NCBI GenBank assembly: GCA_041879425.1
Contig: CP090854.1
Span: 2,852,001 to 2,916,000 of the forward strand
Direction of reading: 5' to 3'
Source: Vibrio pomeroyi
GTDB lineage: Bacteria; Pseudomonadota; Gammaproteobacteria; Enterobacterales; Vibrionaceae
DNA: 64,000 bases
Part shown: one piece after another, positions 49,424 through 61,694 of the stretch
Layout: every line of letters starts with the position of its first letter
Numbering within the stretch: the first letter of the stretch is position 1
Made by a program: the position numbers and the translations under genes
Notes under the pieces: generated by a model
What the model saw: the letters and a program-made list of their open reading frames with translations, nothing else
Told to the model about the DNA's origin: nothing
Databases searched by the model: none

Positions 49424-49454
49424 GGCACTCAGCATTACGTTGAGTGCCTTTTTT
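49424..49454 (+). terminator. Terminator of ygjJ-ygjK
   Basis: Stem GGCACTCA / TGAGTGCC with a 9-base loop and six T. Two copies of GATACAACGGAT (about 49376 and 49393) precede it. Confidence 0.85.
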
Positions 49455-49495
49455 ATATCTGAAGCCAAATAATCGAACAAACAAACATTTAGACT

Positions 49496-49524
49496 ATTTG
49501 GCCTACTATGATCCTTTTACTCTA
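49496..49524. repeat. 29-bp dispersed repeat, copy 2
   Basis: Starts ATTTGGCCTACTATGATC and goes on with a T-rich part and ACT. It lies between the ygjK terminator and the 3' end of lacZ. Confidence 0.7.
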
Positions 49525-49544
49525 TTCGCAGCACTTTAACCGTT

Positions 49545-52709
<3,165 letters not shown>

Positions 52710-52812
52710 TCAAAGTGAATCATTGCAAGTGATACTCAGTGCTCCATAACATTCAAACATGACGAACACCAACGAATCAGCACTGGCAATAATCCCTAGA
52801 GAGACAAAAGAA

Positions 52813-52837
52813 AGCCGCAGCCTGAACCGCTGCGGCT
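52813..52837 (-). terminator. Attenuating hairpin between binding-protein gene and lacZ
   Basis: On the minus strand AGCCGCAG, a 9-base loop and CTGCGGCT are followed by TTCTTTT. A leaky terminator here would give more binding protein than LacZ. Confidence 0.65.
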
Positions 52838-52846
52838 ATTGAGATA

Positions 52847-54073
52847 TTACTTAAAGGTACGCTTGCTCACCTTATCGAGTTTCTTTAAGATTTTTTCAAT
52901 TCGGTCAGGGTGAACCATAAACTCTTGGAAACCTTTCATGCCCTCTTTGGCCATCGCAGGATCGGTATCACGGTCATAGAACTGAGCCGTACCATCGGTA
53001 GAAGCGAGCATTGCTACACCTTTATCTAAGAACGGATCAGACTTCGCTTTGGCTTTATTGTTGGTCGGAATTTGTAACAGCATCTCATTGATCAGCTGTT
53101 GGTTTTCAGCGCGAGCAACAAACTCTAAGAACTTACGAGCATCTTCCTTATTTTTTGCTTTAGAAGGAATGTGTAACGTATCCATTGGCGCGTCTTCTGA
53201 CATCGGAATACTTGGGTCGATGACAGGGAATTGGAAGAAATCCATCTTGCCATCCAACTCAGCAGGAAAGTTAGGCGTGATGAAGTTACCCATCAGGTAC
53301 ATCGCCGCTTTACCGTTGTACAAGAAAGGTTGAGCTTCTTGCCAAGAGTAAGACGCGTGATTCTCAAGGAAATAGCCTGGTTCAACTAATTCTGCCCAGT
53401 TTGCGAAGGTTTTCTTCACACGCTCATCTGAGTAAGGCACCTTGCCATCCATCAACTGGATATGGAAATCAAGGCCATTGGTACGCATGTTGATGTAGTC
53501 AAACCACCCTGCCGCAGTCCATAGGTATTTAGTGCCTATCGCGAATGGCGCAACACCATTCTCTTTCAACGTTGCAGACGCAGATTTCAGGTCTTCCCAC
53601 GTTTTCGGCTCACCAATGCCGTACTGTTCAAAAATGTCTTTGCGGTAATAGATACCCCACTGGTAATACGTGTATGGCACACCATATTGCTTGCCTTGCA
53701 CTGTCATCGCTGGAGCGGCGGCAGCAAAGTCTTGCTTCATGTTGTTGTCAGTCCAAATATCACTCACATCTTCAAACAGGCCGCGGTCAACAAAGGCTTT
53801 CATTCGGTTACCCGCATACCAAAAAACCACGTCCGGCGGCGAAGTGACCAACCAATTACGAATCGTTGTTTTGTACGACTCGTGATCGTACAAATTGTAC
53901 TTAACCGTAATATCTGGGTTTTCTTTTTCAAAGCGGTTAATGATCTCACCCCACGCCTCTTTTGGCGCTGGATCAGAAGCATCAGAGTTGATGACTAAGG
54001 TGCCTGCAAACGATGTTGCAGACATGGAGGCAGCGAGCACTGCAGAGGCAGCGATATGTTTCACGTATTTCAT
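52847..54073 (-). CDS. ABC transporter sugar-binding protein (family 1)
   Basis: 408 residues, periplasmic. The signal peptide KYVKHIAASAVLAASMSATS ends at Ala23, and the mature part begins GTLVIN. The family-1 extracellular solute-binding fold shows in WGEIINRFEKENPDITVKY, DVVFWYAGNRMKAFVDRG and YGVPYTYYQWGIYYRKDIFE. The neighbours (LacF/LacG-like permeases, lacZ) point to lactose or galacto-oligosaccharides as ligand. AAGGACC precedes the ATG. Confidence 0.88.
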   Translation of the reverse strand: MKYVKHIAASAVLAASMSATSFAGTLVINSDASDPAPKEAWGEIINRFEKENPDITVKYNLYDHESYKTTIRNWLVTSPPDVVFWYAGNRMKAFVDRGLFEDVSDIWTDNNMKQDFAAAAPAMTVQGKQYGVPYTYYQWGIYYRKDIFEQYGIGEPKTWEDLKSASATLKENGVAPFAIGTKYLWTAAGWFDYINMRTNGLDFHIQLMDGKVPYSDERVKKTFANWAELVEPGYFLENHASYSWQEAQPFLYNGKAAMYLMGNFITPNFPAELDGKMDFFQFPVIDPSIPMSEDAPMDTLHIPSKAKNKEDARKFLEFVARAENQQLINEMLLQIPTNNKAKAKSDPFLDKGVAMLASTDGTAQFYDRDTDPAMAKEGMKGFQEFMVHPDRIEKILKKLDKVSKRTFK

Positions 54074-54187
54074 ATTGAGGTCCTTGTTATGGAGCTAAGC
54101 TCTCTAAGTCCAATTCTTATTGTTTTCTCTCGTAGGGTTGTTCGTGTTTTAGTTTCTCTTCAATGATTCATCCATTCGGGATGTCGG

Positions 54188-54220
54188 TAGCAATAACGAC
54201 TAAAGCCGTCGCTATTGCTA
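54188..54220. repeat. Hairpin between permease and binding-protein genes
   Basis: TAGCAATAACGAC / GTCGCTATTGCTA, 13-base arms with one mismatch and a 7-base loop, in the 176-base spacer. No T-run, so probably an mRNA-stability element that favours the binding-protein message. Confidence 0.6.
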
Positions 54221-54249
54221 GATTCGTGTATCGATTCTTATCTCGTTAT

Positions 54250-55101
54250 TTACCCTTTGGTCGCACCTAATGTCAGGCCTGCGATAAAGTGCTTTTGCAT
54301 GGTAAAGAACAGCACTACCGGTGGGATAGCCGCAACCACGGCACCCGCCGACATAAACTGCCAAGACGCCAGCCATTGGCCTTGCAGTGAGCTCAAACCC
54401 GCAGTCACAGGGCGAACGTCATCACTCTGAACCAGTACTAGAGCCCAGAAGAAGTCATTCCAAATAAAGGTAAACACCAATACCGACAATGCCGCTAGCG
54501 CAGGGCGAACCAGTGGCAACACCACATGCCAAAATATTCTCCATTCACTCACCCCTTCAACACGTGCCGCTTCAATCAATGCATCCGGAATTCCGACAAT
54601 GAAGTTACGCATAAACAAGGTACAGAACCCAGCTTGAAAAGCGATATGGAAGAAAATCAACGCCCAGTGCGTATCGTAGAGACCAAGGCCAATCGTTAGG
54701 TCACGTACTGGGATCATCAGAATTTGGAATGGTACAAAGTTACCCGCGATGAACATCGCAAAGATCCACACATTGGCTTTGAAGTTGTACTTAGCCAACG
54801 CGTAGCCCGCCAGTGTCGACAACGCCACAGCCCCTGCGACGGCAGGTAAAGTGATGATCAAACTGTTGATTAAGTACTGCCCCATCGAGGTCGAGGTAAA
54901 AACTTGAGTATAGTTTTCAATGAACTGAATCTCGCTCGGCCAGCCCCAGTAGTTACCTTTATTGATGTCTTCCATTGAACGGATCGACGTCATCATCACC
55001 GCGATCAATGGCAATAACCACATCACGATCGAGAGCGGTAGAGCAACGCGATAACTGATATTGGTAAAGCGGCCAGCTTTTTGAATTGGTTGCGGATACA
55101 T
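54250..55101 (-). CDS. ABC sugar permease, MalG/LacG type
   Basis: 283 residues, six membrane segments expected. The EAA loop that docks to the ATPase reads EAARVEGVSEWRIFWHVVLP (about 187-206). The N-terminal segment LSIVMWLLPLIAVMMTSIRS and the QFMSAGAVVAAIPPVVLFF end are typical. Its ATG overlaps the stop of the upstream permease gene by one base, so the two are translationally coupled. Confidence 0.9.
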   Translation of the reverse strand: MYPQPIQKAGRFTNISYRVALPLSIVMWLLPLIAVMMTSIRSMEDINKGNYWGWPSEIQFIENYTQVFTSTSMGQYLINSLIITLPAVAGAVALSTLAGYALAKYNFKANVWIFAMFIAGNFVPFQILMIPVRDLTIGLGLYDTHWALIFFHIAFQAGFCTLFMRNFIVGIPDALIEAARVEGVSEWRIFWHVVLPLVRPALAALSVLVFTFIWNDFFWALVLVQSDDVRPVTAGLSSLQGQWLASWQFMSAGAVVAAIPPVVLFFTMQKHFIAGLTLGATKG

Positions 55102-56021
55102 TATTTTTCACTCCTTAACATACGCCACAAGAAGTAAGCGATATAGATATCCATGATCAGGAATAGCACTACCGACACCGCGGCACCGTAACCCATGCGG
55201 TAGTTAAAGATAGACTCTTCATACATTTGATACGCCAGAACGGTTGAGCTACCCCAAGGGCCACCAGCAGTCATGGTCGCCACTAGATCGAATGAACGCA
55301 GTGCACCGATCACGGTAACAACGACCGCGATAAAGGTGGCTGGCCTTAGCTGAGGCAACACCACATACCACAACATGCGCCACTTCTTAGCTCCATCAAG
55401 GCGAGCCGCTTCTAACTGTTCAGGGTCGAGGTTATTCAGCCCCGTTAAATATAAGATCATGCAATAAGAGATCTGCGGCCATAAGCCCGCCGCGATGATT
55501 CCGTAGGTCACATAGTCCTCATCGGCAAGTATCGAAATGGGTTCGAAGCCAAGTGATCCAAGTGCAATATTGAAAAGACCAAAAGAGGGATCGTAGAACC
55601 AAGCGAATACGAGACCGACCACCACTTGAGAGATAACAAACGGGAAGAAAAACAGAGATTTTACGACACGAATGCCCTTCACTTGTTGGTTGAGAAAAAG
55701 GGCAATCGCCAAGCCACACGGTGGCGCGAGCATAAAGAAGATCAACCAAAGGAAGTTATTCGTTAATGAAGTATAAAAAGCATCTGAATCAAAAAGCTCA
55801 CGATAGTTCTCAAGCCCTACCCACTCTTTTTCACCTAAGCCATCCCATTCAAAGAAGCTCAACCAGATGCTGTCTAAGATGGGGTAGATGACATAGAGCG
55901 AAAAGATTGCGATAGCGGGCGCTAAGAATAACCAAGGGGATACCTTGGAGCTGATACGCCGCTTTTTATTGGCTGATGGGGTACGATTTTCTAGGTATAT
56001 CGTTTTCACAGATTGCTCCAT
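55101..56021 (-). CDS. ABC sugar permease, MalF/LacF type
   Basis: 306 residues. The first membrane segment follows a basic N-terminus (PSANKKRRISSKVSPWLFLA), then SIWLSFFEWDG and the EAA loop EAARLDGAKKWRMLWYVVLP (about 208-227). It is the first gene of the minus-strand unit and diverges from the ATPase gene across 296 bases that hold a GalR-like box. Confidence 0.9.
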   Translation of the reverse strand: MEQSVKTIYLENRTPSANKKRRISSKVSPWLFLAPAIAIFSLYVIYPILDSIWLSFFEWDGLGEKEWVGLENYRELFDSDAFYTSLTNNFLWLIFFMLAPPCGLAIALFLNQQVKGIRVVKSLFFFPFVISQVVVGLVFAWFYDPSFGLFNIALGSLGFEPISILADEDYVTYGIIAAGLWPQISYCMILYLTGLNNLDPEQLEAARLDGAKKWRMLWYVVLPQLRPATFIAVVVTVIGALRSFDLVATMTAGGPWGSSTVLAYQMYEESIFNYRMGYGAAVSVVLFLIMDIYIAYFLWRMLRSEK

Positions 56022-56171
56022 TTCCCGAAATTCCTTGTCTTCAAAGCTTTATTTTTCATTTGATGAATTACCAGTCATTTTCGTAAATTCAATCAAGCAG
56101 CTCAGCGTTTATAGTAATTACGTTCAAATATTAGGCTTATTGATAACATTACGCACAGTTATGTTTCATTT

Positions 56172-56187
56172 CTGTAAACGTTTCCAC
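56172..56187. promoter_or_regulatory. GalR-like operator of the divergent ABC unit
   Basis: CTGTAAACGTTTCCAC agrees at 14 of 16 positions with GTGTAAACGTTTACAC, the galE operator. It sits in the permease/ATPase divergent spacer and could control both sides. Confidence 0.6.
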
Positions 56188-56317
56188 AAAAAACAATATG
56201 ATTTGTAAAATTTGTATGACGAGGATCAATAATTCATGCGAGGCATCTAACAAATTTCTGATGAAAGCGTATGTTTTAAAGGCAAAGTGATGTAGTCCAA
56301 CGAGGCAAGGAGAAAGC

Positions 56318-57400
56318 ATGGCTGATATCAGCTTAAAACAGGTCATCAAGCGTTACGGTGATATACAAACCATCCATGGTGTTGATTTAGAGATAAATAA
56401 TGGCGAGTTTGTCGTATTTGTTGGCCCGTCTGGTTGTGGTAAATCAACCCTCCTACGCTTAGTGGCAGGCCTAGAAGAGATCACGGAAGGTGAGATCCAT
56501 ATTGGCAACGACCTAGTCAATGATGTTGATCCCGCTGAACGTGGTGTCGCGATGGTGTTCCAGTCTTATGCACTCTACCCTCACATGACTGTTGAAGAGA
56601 ACATGGGCTTTGGCCTGAAGATGAATGGCGTCGCCAAAGAAATCGTCGAGAAACAGGTCACCAGTGCTGCGAAGACGCTTCAGCTAGAACCTCTATTGAA
56701 ACGTAAACCTAAAGAGTTATCGGGTGGACAACGTCAACGTGTCGCTATCGGTCGAGCAATAGTTCGTAACCCAAGAGTGTTTTTATTCGACGAACCCTTG
56801 TCTAACCTAGATGCCGAACTTCGTGTCGATATGCGCTTACAAATCGCTAAATTGCATCAAGATCTGCAAAACACCATGATTTACGTTACTCACGATCAAG
56901 TCGAAGCAATGACACTTGCGGACAAAATCGTCGTGCTGAGAGACGGTCGAGTAGAGCAAGTCGGCTCACCTCTCGAACTGTACCATTCTCCTCAAAATGA
57001 ATTTGTGGCAGGCTTTATCGGTTCTCCGAAAATGAACTTCTTACCTTGTTTGGTCAATAGCACCTCTGAGACTCATGCCCAACTGACCGTTAATGGCCTT
57101 AGTAAAATCACTCTACCCCTACCAAGTGATGGCCTTGCTGAAGGACAAAAGCTGACTCTTGGTATTCGACCAGAACATCTAGAGATCAATGGCGAGTCGG
57201 ACATCACGATTGAGTTCCAGAGTGAGGTAGTAGAACGATTGGGCAACAGTACTTATATGTTTGGCCAATCATGTGGCGTTGATAGCTTTAAAGTTCACCT
57301 CCCCGGAGATCAAGAGGTCACACGTTATCAGTCTCTCAATTTAAATTTCGCATCCATTAACTGCCACCTATTTGATGCTGAAGGTCAACGTATTAACTAG
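56318..57400 (+). CDS. ABC sugar ATPase, MalK/LacK/UgpC type
   Basis: 360 residues. Walker A GPSGCGKST at 36-44, Q-loop at 82 (VFQSYALYPHM), signature LSGGQRQR at 134-141, Walker B VFLFDEP at 154-160, switch His in YVTHDQVEA. The C-terminal regulatory MalK-like OB domain (about 240-360) has LGIRPEHLEI. It should energise the two permeases encoded divergently. AAGGAGA precedes the ATG. Confidence 0.92.
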   Translation: MADISLKQVIKRYGDIQTIHGVDLEINNGEFVVFVGPSGCGKSTLLRLVAGLEEITEGEIHIGNDLVNDVDPAERGVAMVFQSYALYPHMTVEENMGFGLKMNGVAKEIVEKQVTSAAKTLQLEPLLKRKPKELSGGQRQRVAIGRAIVRNPRVFLFDEPLSNLDAELRVDMRLQIAKLHQDLQNTMIYVTHDQVEAMTLADKIVVLRDGRVEQVGSPLELYHSPQNEFVAGFIGSPKMNFLPCLVNSTSETHAQLTVNGLSKITLPLPSDGLAEGQKLTLGIRPEHLEINGESDITIEFQSEVVERLGNSTYMFGQSCGVDSFKVHLPGDQEVTRYQSLNLNFASINCHLFDAEGQRIN

Positions 57401-57677
57401 CTCTTTCAAATGGTAGAGCTGGCTCGAAAGGCTAGCTTTACCTCATAATTCATTCACCTTTATCACCTTATTCTTTAGTGCTTACCTCTCTTCTTTACTG
57501 CTTATCTATCTATGAAACGATTCAAAAAGTTTCATGTACCCTGCTTAGTTTTTGGCTCTAACGACCTTATTGGTATTTTCTTTACCCTTAACAGCTATCC
57601 GGACATTAATTTGATAGTCGTTTACTAAATAATCGCTAAACTATAGTGTCGCCTACCCCTTTTTTGAGAAAACCCAA
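57401..57677. other. Spacer between ATPase and MATE genes
   Basis: Contains an imperfect hairpin GGTAGAGCTGGCTCG / GCTAGCTTTACC at about 57412-57442 without a T-run. No gene seen. Confidence 0.45.
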
Positions 57678-59018
57678 ATGCCTAATGCTGATTCCACCCT
57701 AAACAAACGTATGGGAATCGTTGCGCTCACCTGGCCAATTTTTATCGAAGTTCTACTAAGAACGGCACTCAACACCAGTGATGTATTCATGTTATCGGGA
57801 TACTCAGACAAAGCCGTGTCTGCCGTTGGTGTTATCTCTCAGATATCCTTTTTCCTAATCATCGTATCGACCATGGTCAGCAGTGGTACTGGCATTCTAA
57901 TCGCCCAATATAACGGCGCCTCTCGCGACCAAGAAAGCGCACAGGTCGGCGTTGCCAGCATCATATTGGCGATTGTTACGGGTGTATTGCTGAGTATTTT
58001 CGCCGTGCTAGGCGCTGAGTACTTTATCCCACTCTACCAACTTGAACCTCAAGTCGAGCAGTACGCTCAAGAGTATCTGTTCATCAGTGGTGCGCTGACC
58101 TTTAACGTCACGATAGGTGTGGTGCTCACCACGATCCTACGCAGTCATGGTTATTCAAAATCACCCATGGTCATCAATATGATTGCGGGTGTAATTAACG
58201 TGTTCGGCAACTACTGCGCACTCTACCAACCTTTTAGCCTGCCGGTTTACGGCGTGCAAGGCGTAGCAATTGCGACCGTCATTAGCCAAGTTATCGGGAT
58301 GTTTATCTTGATTGGTGTTGTGAGAAGTAAGGGCATTGACCTACCACTGAAACAGTTTAAATCGGTACCTAAAGCCATCTACCAAAAGATCATTAAGATT
58401 GGCTCGATGAACGCCGGAGAAGTGTTGTCTTACAACATGGCGCAGATCACCATCATGTTCTTTGTCGTGCAAATGGGCACGGCTTCGTTGGCAGCATTCA
58501 CCTATGCACAAAACATCGCTCGCCTCTCTTTTGCGTTTGCACTGGCGATTGGTCAGGGCAGCCAAATTCAAACAGGTTACTACATCGGCAAAGGTTGGAT
58601 TGATGAAATAGCCAACCGAGTACAACGTTATTTCGTGGTTGGATTTATTGCCTCGACCACCATTACCTGCGTGATCTATCTGTTCCGTTTCGAGATTCTG
58701 GACGTGTTCACACAAGACCCTGAAATTCTCGCGCTGACGGCCTCTCTGATTGCTGGCTCTATTATTTTAGAAGCAGGCCGCGTGTTTAACCTGATCTTCA
58801 TCTCTTGCTTGAAAGCCGCTGGCGACATCAAGTTCCCAGTAAAAATGGGCATTTTCAGCATGTGGGGAATTGGCGTCGCGATGAGTTACCTACTTGGCGT
58901 GCATTGGGGTTATGGCGTATTTGGTGCTTGGATGGCGATCGCGATGGATGAATGGTTCCGTGGGTTAGTCATGGTTCGTCGCTGGCGAGCAAAAAAATGG
59001 ACTCGCTTCTCTTTATAA
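57678..59018 (+). CDS. MATE-family efflux transporter
   Basis: 446 residues, 12 membrane segments in two similar halves. WPIFIEVLLRTALNTSDVFML at the N-terminus, and SGTGILIAQYNGA with its repeat-half partner GQGSQIQTGYYIGKG, are MATE signatures. Members export drugs or metabolites with Na+ or H+. It is closer to the YeeO/YoeA-like group than to NorM by its short loops, but this is uncertain. Its role in a sugar region is open; it could be unrelated. Confidence 0.88.
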   Translation: MPNADSTLNKRMGIVALTWPIFIEVLLRTALNTSDVFMLSGYSDKAVSAVGVISQISFFLIIVSTMVSSGTGILIAQYNGASRDQESAQVGVASIILAIVTGVLLSIFAVLGAEYFIPLYQLEPQVEQYAQEYLFISGALTFNVTIGVVLTTILRSHGYSKSPMVINMIAGVINVFGNYCALYQPFSLPVYGVQGVAIATVISQVIGMFILIGVVRSKGIDLPLKQFKSVPKAIYQKIIKIGSMNAGEVLSYNMAQITIMFFVVQMGTASLAAFTYAQNIARLSFAFALAIGQGSQIQTGYYIGKGWIDEIANRVQRYFVVGFIASTTITCVIYLFRFEILDVFTQDPEILALTASLIAGSIILEAGRVFNLIFISCLKAAGDIKFPVKMGIFSMWGIGVAMSYLLGVHWGYGVFGAWMAIAMDEWFRGLVMVRRWRAKKWTRFSL

Positions 59019-59089
59019 TCCAATAAAAACAATCCTCTATACAACACGTTAGGCATCTCAGTTATCGCAAATGGGCTGCCTTTCATAGC
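59019..59089. other. Spacer downstream of the MATE gene
   Basis: No clear terminator was found for the MATE gene. The DNA up to the DUF1330 gene (59400) is AT-rich and holds the repeat copy at 59090-59118 but no credible gene. Confidence 0.45.
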
Positions 59090-59118
59090 ACTTGGCCTAT
59101 GATGATCCTTCCCGTTTA
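59090..59118. repeat. 29-bp dispersed repeat, copy 3 (diverged)
   Basis: Starts ACTTGGCCTATGATGATC. Its T-rich tail is interrupted by CCC. It is the least conserved of the four copies. Confidence 0.5.
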
Positions 59119-59400
59119 TTAGCTGTACGGCCTCCATACCCTATTCGTTCAATCCCTTCTATTTCTAATCACACCTCTACTCTTTATTACCTTCAATCCA
59201 ATATAAAAAATGTATCAGGGGAAAGCATTATCAACATTTTCTATATAAAGATTATTCAACCGTAGGGATTATCAAACAGGATCACTCGAACTACTATTAT
59301 TTCGTCCGCTAGCCAAGACGTTAGCAAGACAGCTACTAATAACGACCAATAACTAAAGTGCATAGGCTCATTCGGAGCGTACAACGTGGAGAACATCATT

Positions 59401-59703
59401 ATGTCTTACTATTCAGTACTAGAAGTAACACCAACAACAGACGCATGGGTTGCCGATTACATTGGCCCTGCAAACAAACTGGTTGCTCAATACGGTGGTA
59501 AATACCTAGCGCGTACTTCTAGCCACGAACGCCTTGAAGGCGACGCAGAACAGCCTGCACTTCGCATCATCATCGAGTGGCCATCAAAGCAAGCTGCGGT
59601 AGATTTCATGAACGATCCTGGTTACGTTCCACACCTAGCAGCACGTACCGCAGGCTCAGTTAGCCACCATGCGCTTATCGAAGGTAAAGACGACCTAGCG
59701 TAA
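59401..59703 (+). CDS. DUF1330-family small protein
   Basis: 100 residues from the ATG at 59401, with GGAG nine bases upstream; an in-frame GTG at 59386 would add five residues. A dimeric alpha/beta barrel (ferredoxin-like) fold is expected, with the conserved YGGKYLARTSSHERLEGD and the RIIIEWPSKQAAVDFMNDP block. Function unknown. Own terminator, so probably a single-gene unit. Confidence 0.82.
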   Translation: MSYYSVLEVTPTTDAWVADYIGPANKLVAQYGGKYLARTSSHERLEGDAEQPALRIIIEWPSKQAAVDFMNDPGYVPHLAARTAGSVSHHALIEGKDDLA

Positions 59704-59719
59704 TCAAGAGTCCAATTCT

Positions 59720-59740
59720 TGGTTAATGGTTAATGGTTAA
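59720..59740. repeat. 7-bp tandem repeat (TGGTTAA x3)
   Basis: Three exact head-to-tail copies just after the DUF1330 stop codon, non-coding. Confidence 0.85.
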
Positions 59741-59762
59741 ACATGACCATTTCCAAAACTAG

Positions 59763-59797
59763 AAAAGCCGCACCATCAGTTCATGGTGCGGCTTTTT
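59763..59797. terminator. Bidirectional terminator
   Basis: Perfect 14-bp stem AAAAGCCGCACCAT / ATGGTGCGGCTTTT with a 6-base loop, between the convergent DUF1330 and symporter genes. Confidence 0.9.
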
Positions 59798-59814
59798 ATT
59801 GTTCGCTCTAAAGC

Positions 59815-59843
59815 ATTTGGCCTATTATGTTCTTTTTACTTAT
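59815..59843. repeat. 29-bp dispersed repeat, copy 4
   Basis: Starts ATTTGGCCTATTATGTTC, then a T-rich part ending ACTTAT. It directly follows the terminator and precedes the 3' end of the symporter gene. Confidence 0.7.
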
Positions 59844-59894
59844 CTAACTATTAATTACCAAATAATCAGATAGTTAATAAGTTATCTTAAAGCA

Positions 59895-61592
59895 TCAAGC
59901 TGTCGCTTCAACGCCCTTCTTTCGCTTTGCTAGTCGTCCAAAAATACCGAGCAACATAACAATGCCACACACGCCATAAACTTGCATGATGGTTGGATCG
60001 TCCGATACAAAACCAACATCAGAGAACATAACGTAAGCGCCAAGCACCATGTAAAGAATAATCGCTGAAGCCTCGAAGCGGAACTCCCACGGCGTCACAT
60101 CGATATTTTCATTTACTGGCATCTCGTACTCAGATTCGCGAGGCATAAAGTGACCAATGATGAACATCAGCGTGGTACATACCACGAACAGAATCGCCAA
60201 TTGGTGTAGGAAGTGAATCGGTGTTTTGAAGACTAGCTGCATTGCCGCATAAGAGCTTACGAACACCACCAGCGCCACTTTTGCTGCTAGAGCAGGTACA
60301 CGTTTAGAAATGTAACCAACGAATACGATGGTAAAGATTGGCACACTAAAGAAGCCAGCTACCATTTGCAGATATTGGAACAGACCTTCAGGGGCGTACA
60401 TGATGAAAGGAGCGATACATACCGAGATAATCGCAATCACGACACCAAAGATACGTCCTTTACCGACCAGTTCTTCATCCGTTTTACCTTGACCAAACAG
60501 CGGCTTATACACGTTCAATGCAAACAAGGTAGTTGAGCTGTTCAACACGCCATTGAAGGTACTCAGAATCGCACCAAACATCACGGCAACGAAGAAGCCA
60601 ACCAAAGGCTTAGGTAATACTTCGTTAACCAAACGGGTATACATGGTATCTGGGTTGCCCGCATCAGCACCAAACATGTGGAACGCAATAATGCCTGGAA
60701 TGATCAAGAACAGTGGAGAGATAACCTTAATCGCACCCGCAAGGATTACACCTTTCTGGCCTTCTTTTAGGTTCTTAGCACCCAATGCACGTTGGATGAT
60801 CGATTGGTCAGTACCCCAGTAATACAAGTTCACCAACAGTAGACCTGTGAACAATGTCGAGAACGGCAGTGGATCGCTTTCTGTACCGACAGATTGAAGC
60901 TTCTCTGGCGCCGCATACAGCAAAATATCTAGACCCGCACCAAAGCTGCCCTCACCCAGTACCATCAAACCAAATACTGGAATCATCATGCCACCGACAA
61001 TCAGACCGATACCGTTGATGGTATCTGCGATTACTACAGCTTTAAGGCCGCCATAAATTGCGTAAAAGAAGCCAAGTAGTCCAATTGTCGCCGAAATTAA
61101 CGCTATCGAGCTAAATTCAGAGATATTCAGTAAGGCTTGAACATCGAAGATTTCGCCTAGAACAACGGCGCCAGCGTAAAGTGTGGTTGGCAAAATATTG
61201 ATAACGTACTGGCACAAGAAAAGCAGTGTTACGAACTTCTTCACAGACATGTCGTAACGGCTTTCCAAGAAATCTGGAATGGTGGTAATGCCTTGCTTCA
61301 AATAACGAGGAACAAGCATCAATGCGATGATGACCAGTGTGACACCCGATGCGACCTCCCATCCCATCACACTCATATTATGCGTGTAAGATTGGGCACT
61401 CATGCCCACAAAGCTGGTTGCGCTTAGGTTAGTTAAGATCAGTGAACTGGCGATCAGGCCACCAGTCAGGCTTCTTCCGCCAAGAAAGAATCCATCTTGT
61501 GAGGTGTTTTTGTCGTTCTTAACTTTGTTGTAGGTGTACGCGACAACAAAACCAGTAAACAACAAAAATGACAGTAGAACTGTAATAGACAT
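59895..61592 (-). CDS. SSS/SLC5-type sodium:sugar symporter
   Basis: 565 residues, about 14 membrane segments. DGFFLGGRSLTGGLIASSLILTNLSATSFVGMS and the sugar-proximal LVNLYYWGTDQSIIQRALGAKNLKEGQKG resemble the Vibrio Na+/galactose symporter SglT. The Na+-site serine/threonine region (NGVLNSSTTLFALNVYK) is present. It follows the GH36 alpha-galactosidase by about 100 bases on the same strand, so melibiose, raffinose-type sugars or galactose are likely substrates. AAAGGAA precedes the ATG. Confidence 0.87.
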   Translation of the reverse strand: MSITVLLSFLLFTGFVVAYTYNKVKNDKNTSQDGFFLGGRSLTGGLIASSLILTNLSATSFVGMSAQSYTHNMSVMGWEVASGVTLVIIALMLVPRYLKQGITTIPDFLESRYDMSVKKFVTLLFLCQYVINILPTTLYAGAVVLGEIFDVQALLNISEFSSIALISATIGLLGFFYAIYGGLKAVVIADTINGIGLIVGGMMIPVFGLMVLGEGSFGAGLDILLYAAPEKLQSVGTESDPLPFSTLFTGLLLVNLYYWGTDQSIIQRALGAKNLKEGQKGVILAGAIKVISPLFLIIPGIIAFHMFGADAGNPDTMYTRLVNEVLPKPLVGFFVAVMFGAILSTFNGVLNSSTTLFALNVYKPLFGQGKTDEELVGKGRIFGVVIAIISVCIAPFIMYAPEGLFQYLQMVAGFFSVPIFTIVFVGYISKRVPALAAKVALVVFVSSYAAMQLVFKTPIHFLHQLAILFVVCTTLMFIIGHFMPRESEYEMPVNENIDVTPWEFRFEASAIILYMVLGAYVMFSDVGFVSDDPTIMQVYGVCGIVMLLGIFGRLAKRKKGVEATA

Positions 61593-61694
61593 TTTGTTTT
61601 CCTTTCATTTAGTTATTGCGGCAGCACTACCTCGCTGCCGATTATAATTTTTATATTTAGATTTTTATTTGTAGGGGTACTCAGAGTTAGCAAT

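Noticed and set aside
53545..53998. Several plus-strand frames opposite the binding-protein gene
   Set aside because: Antisense shadows of a well-supported coding gene; no ribosome-binding sites or families.
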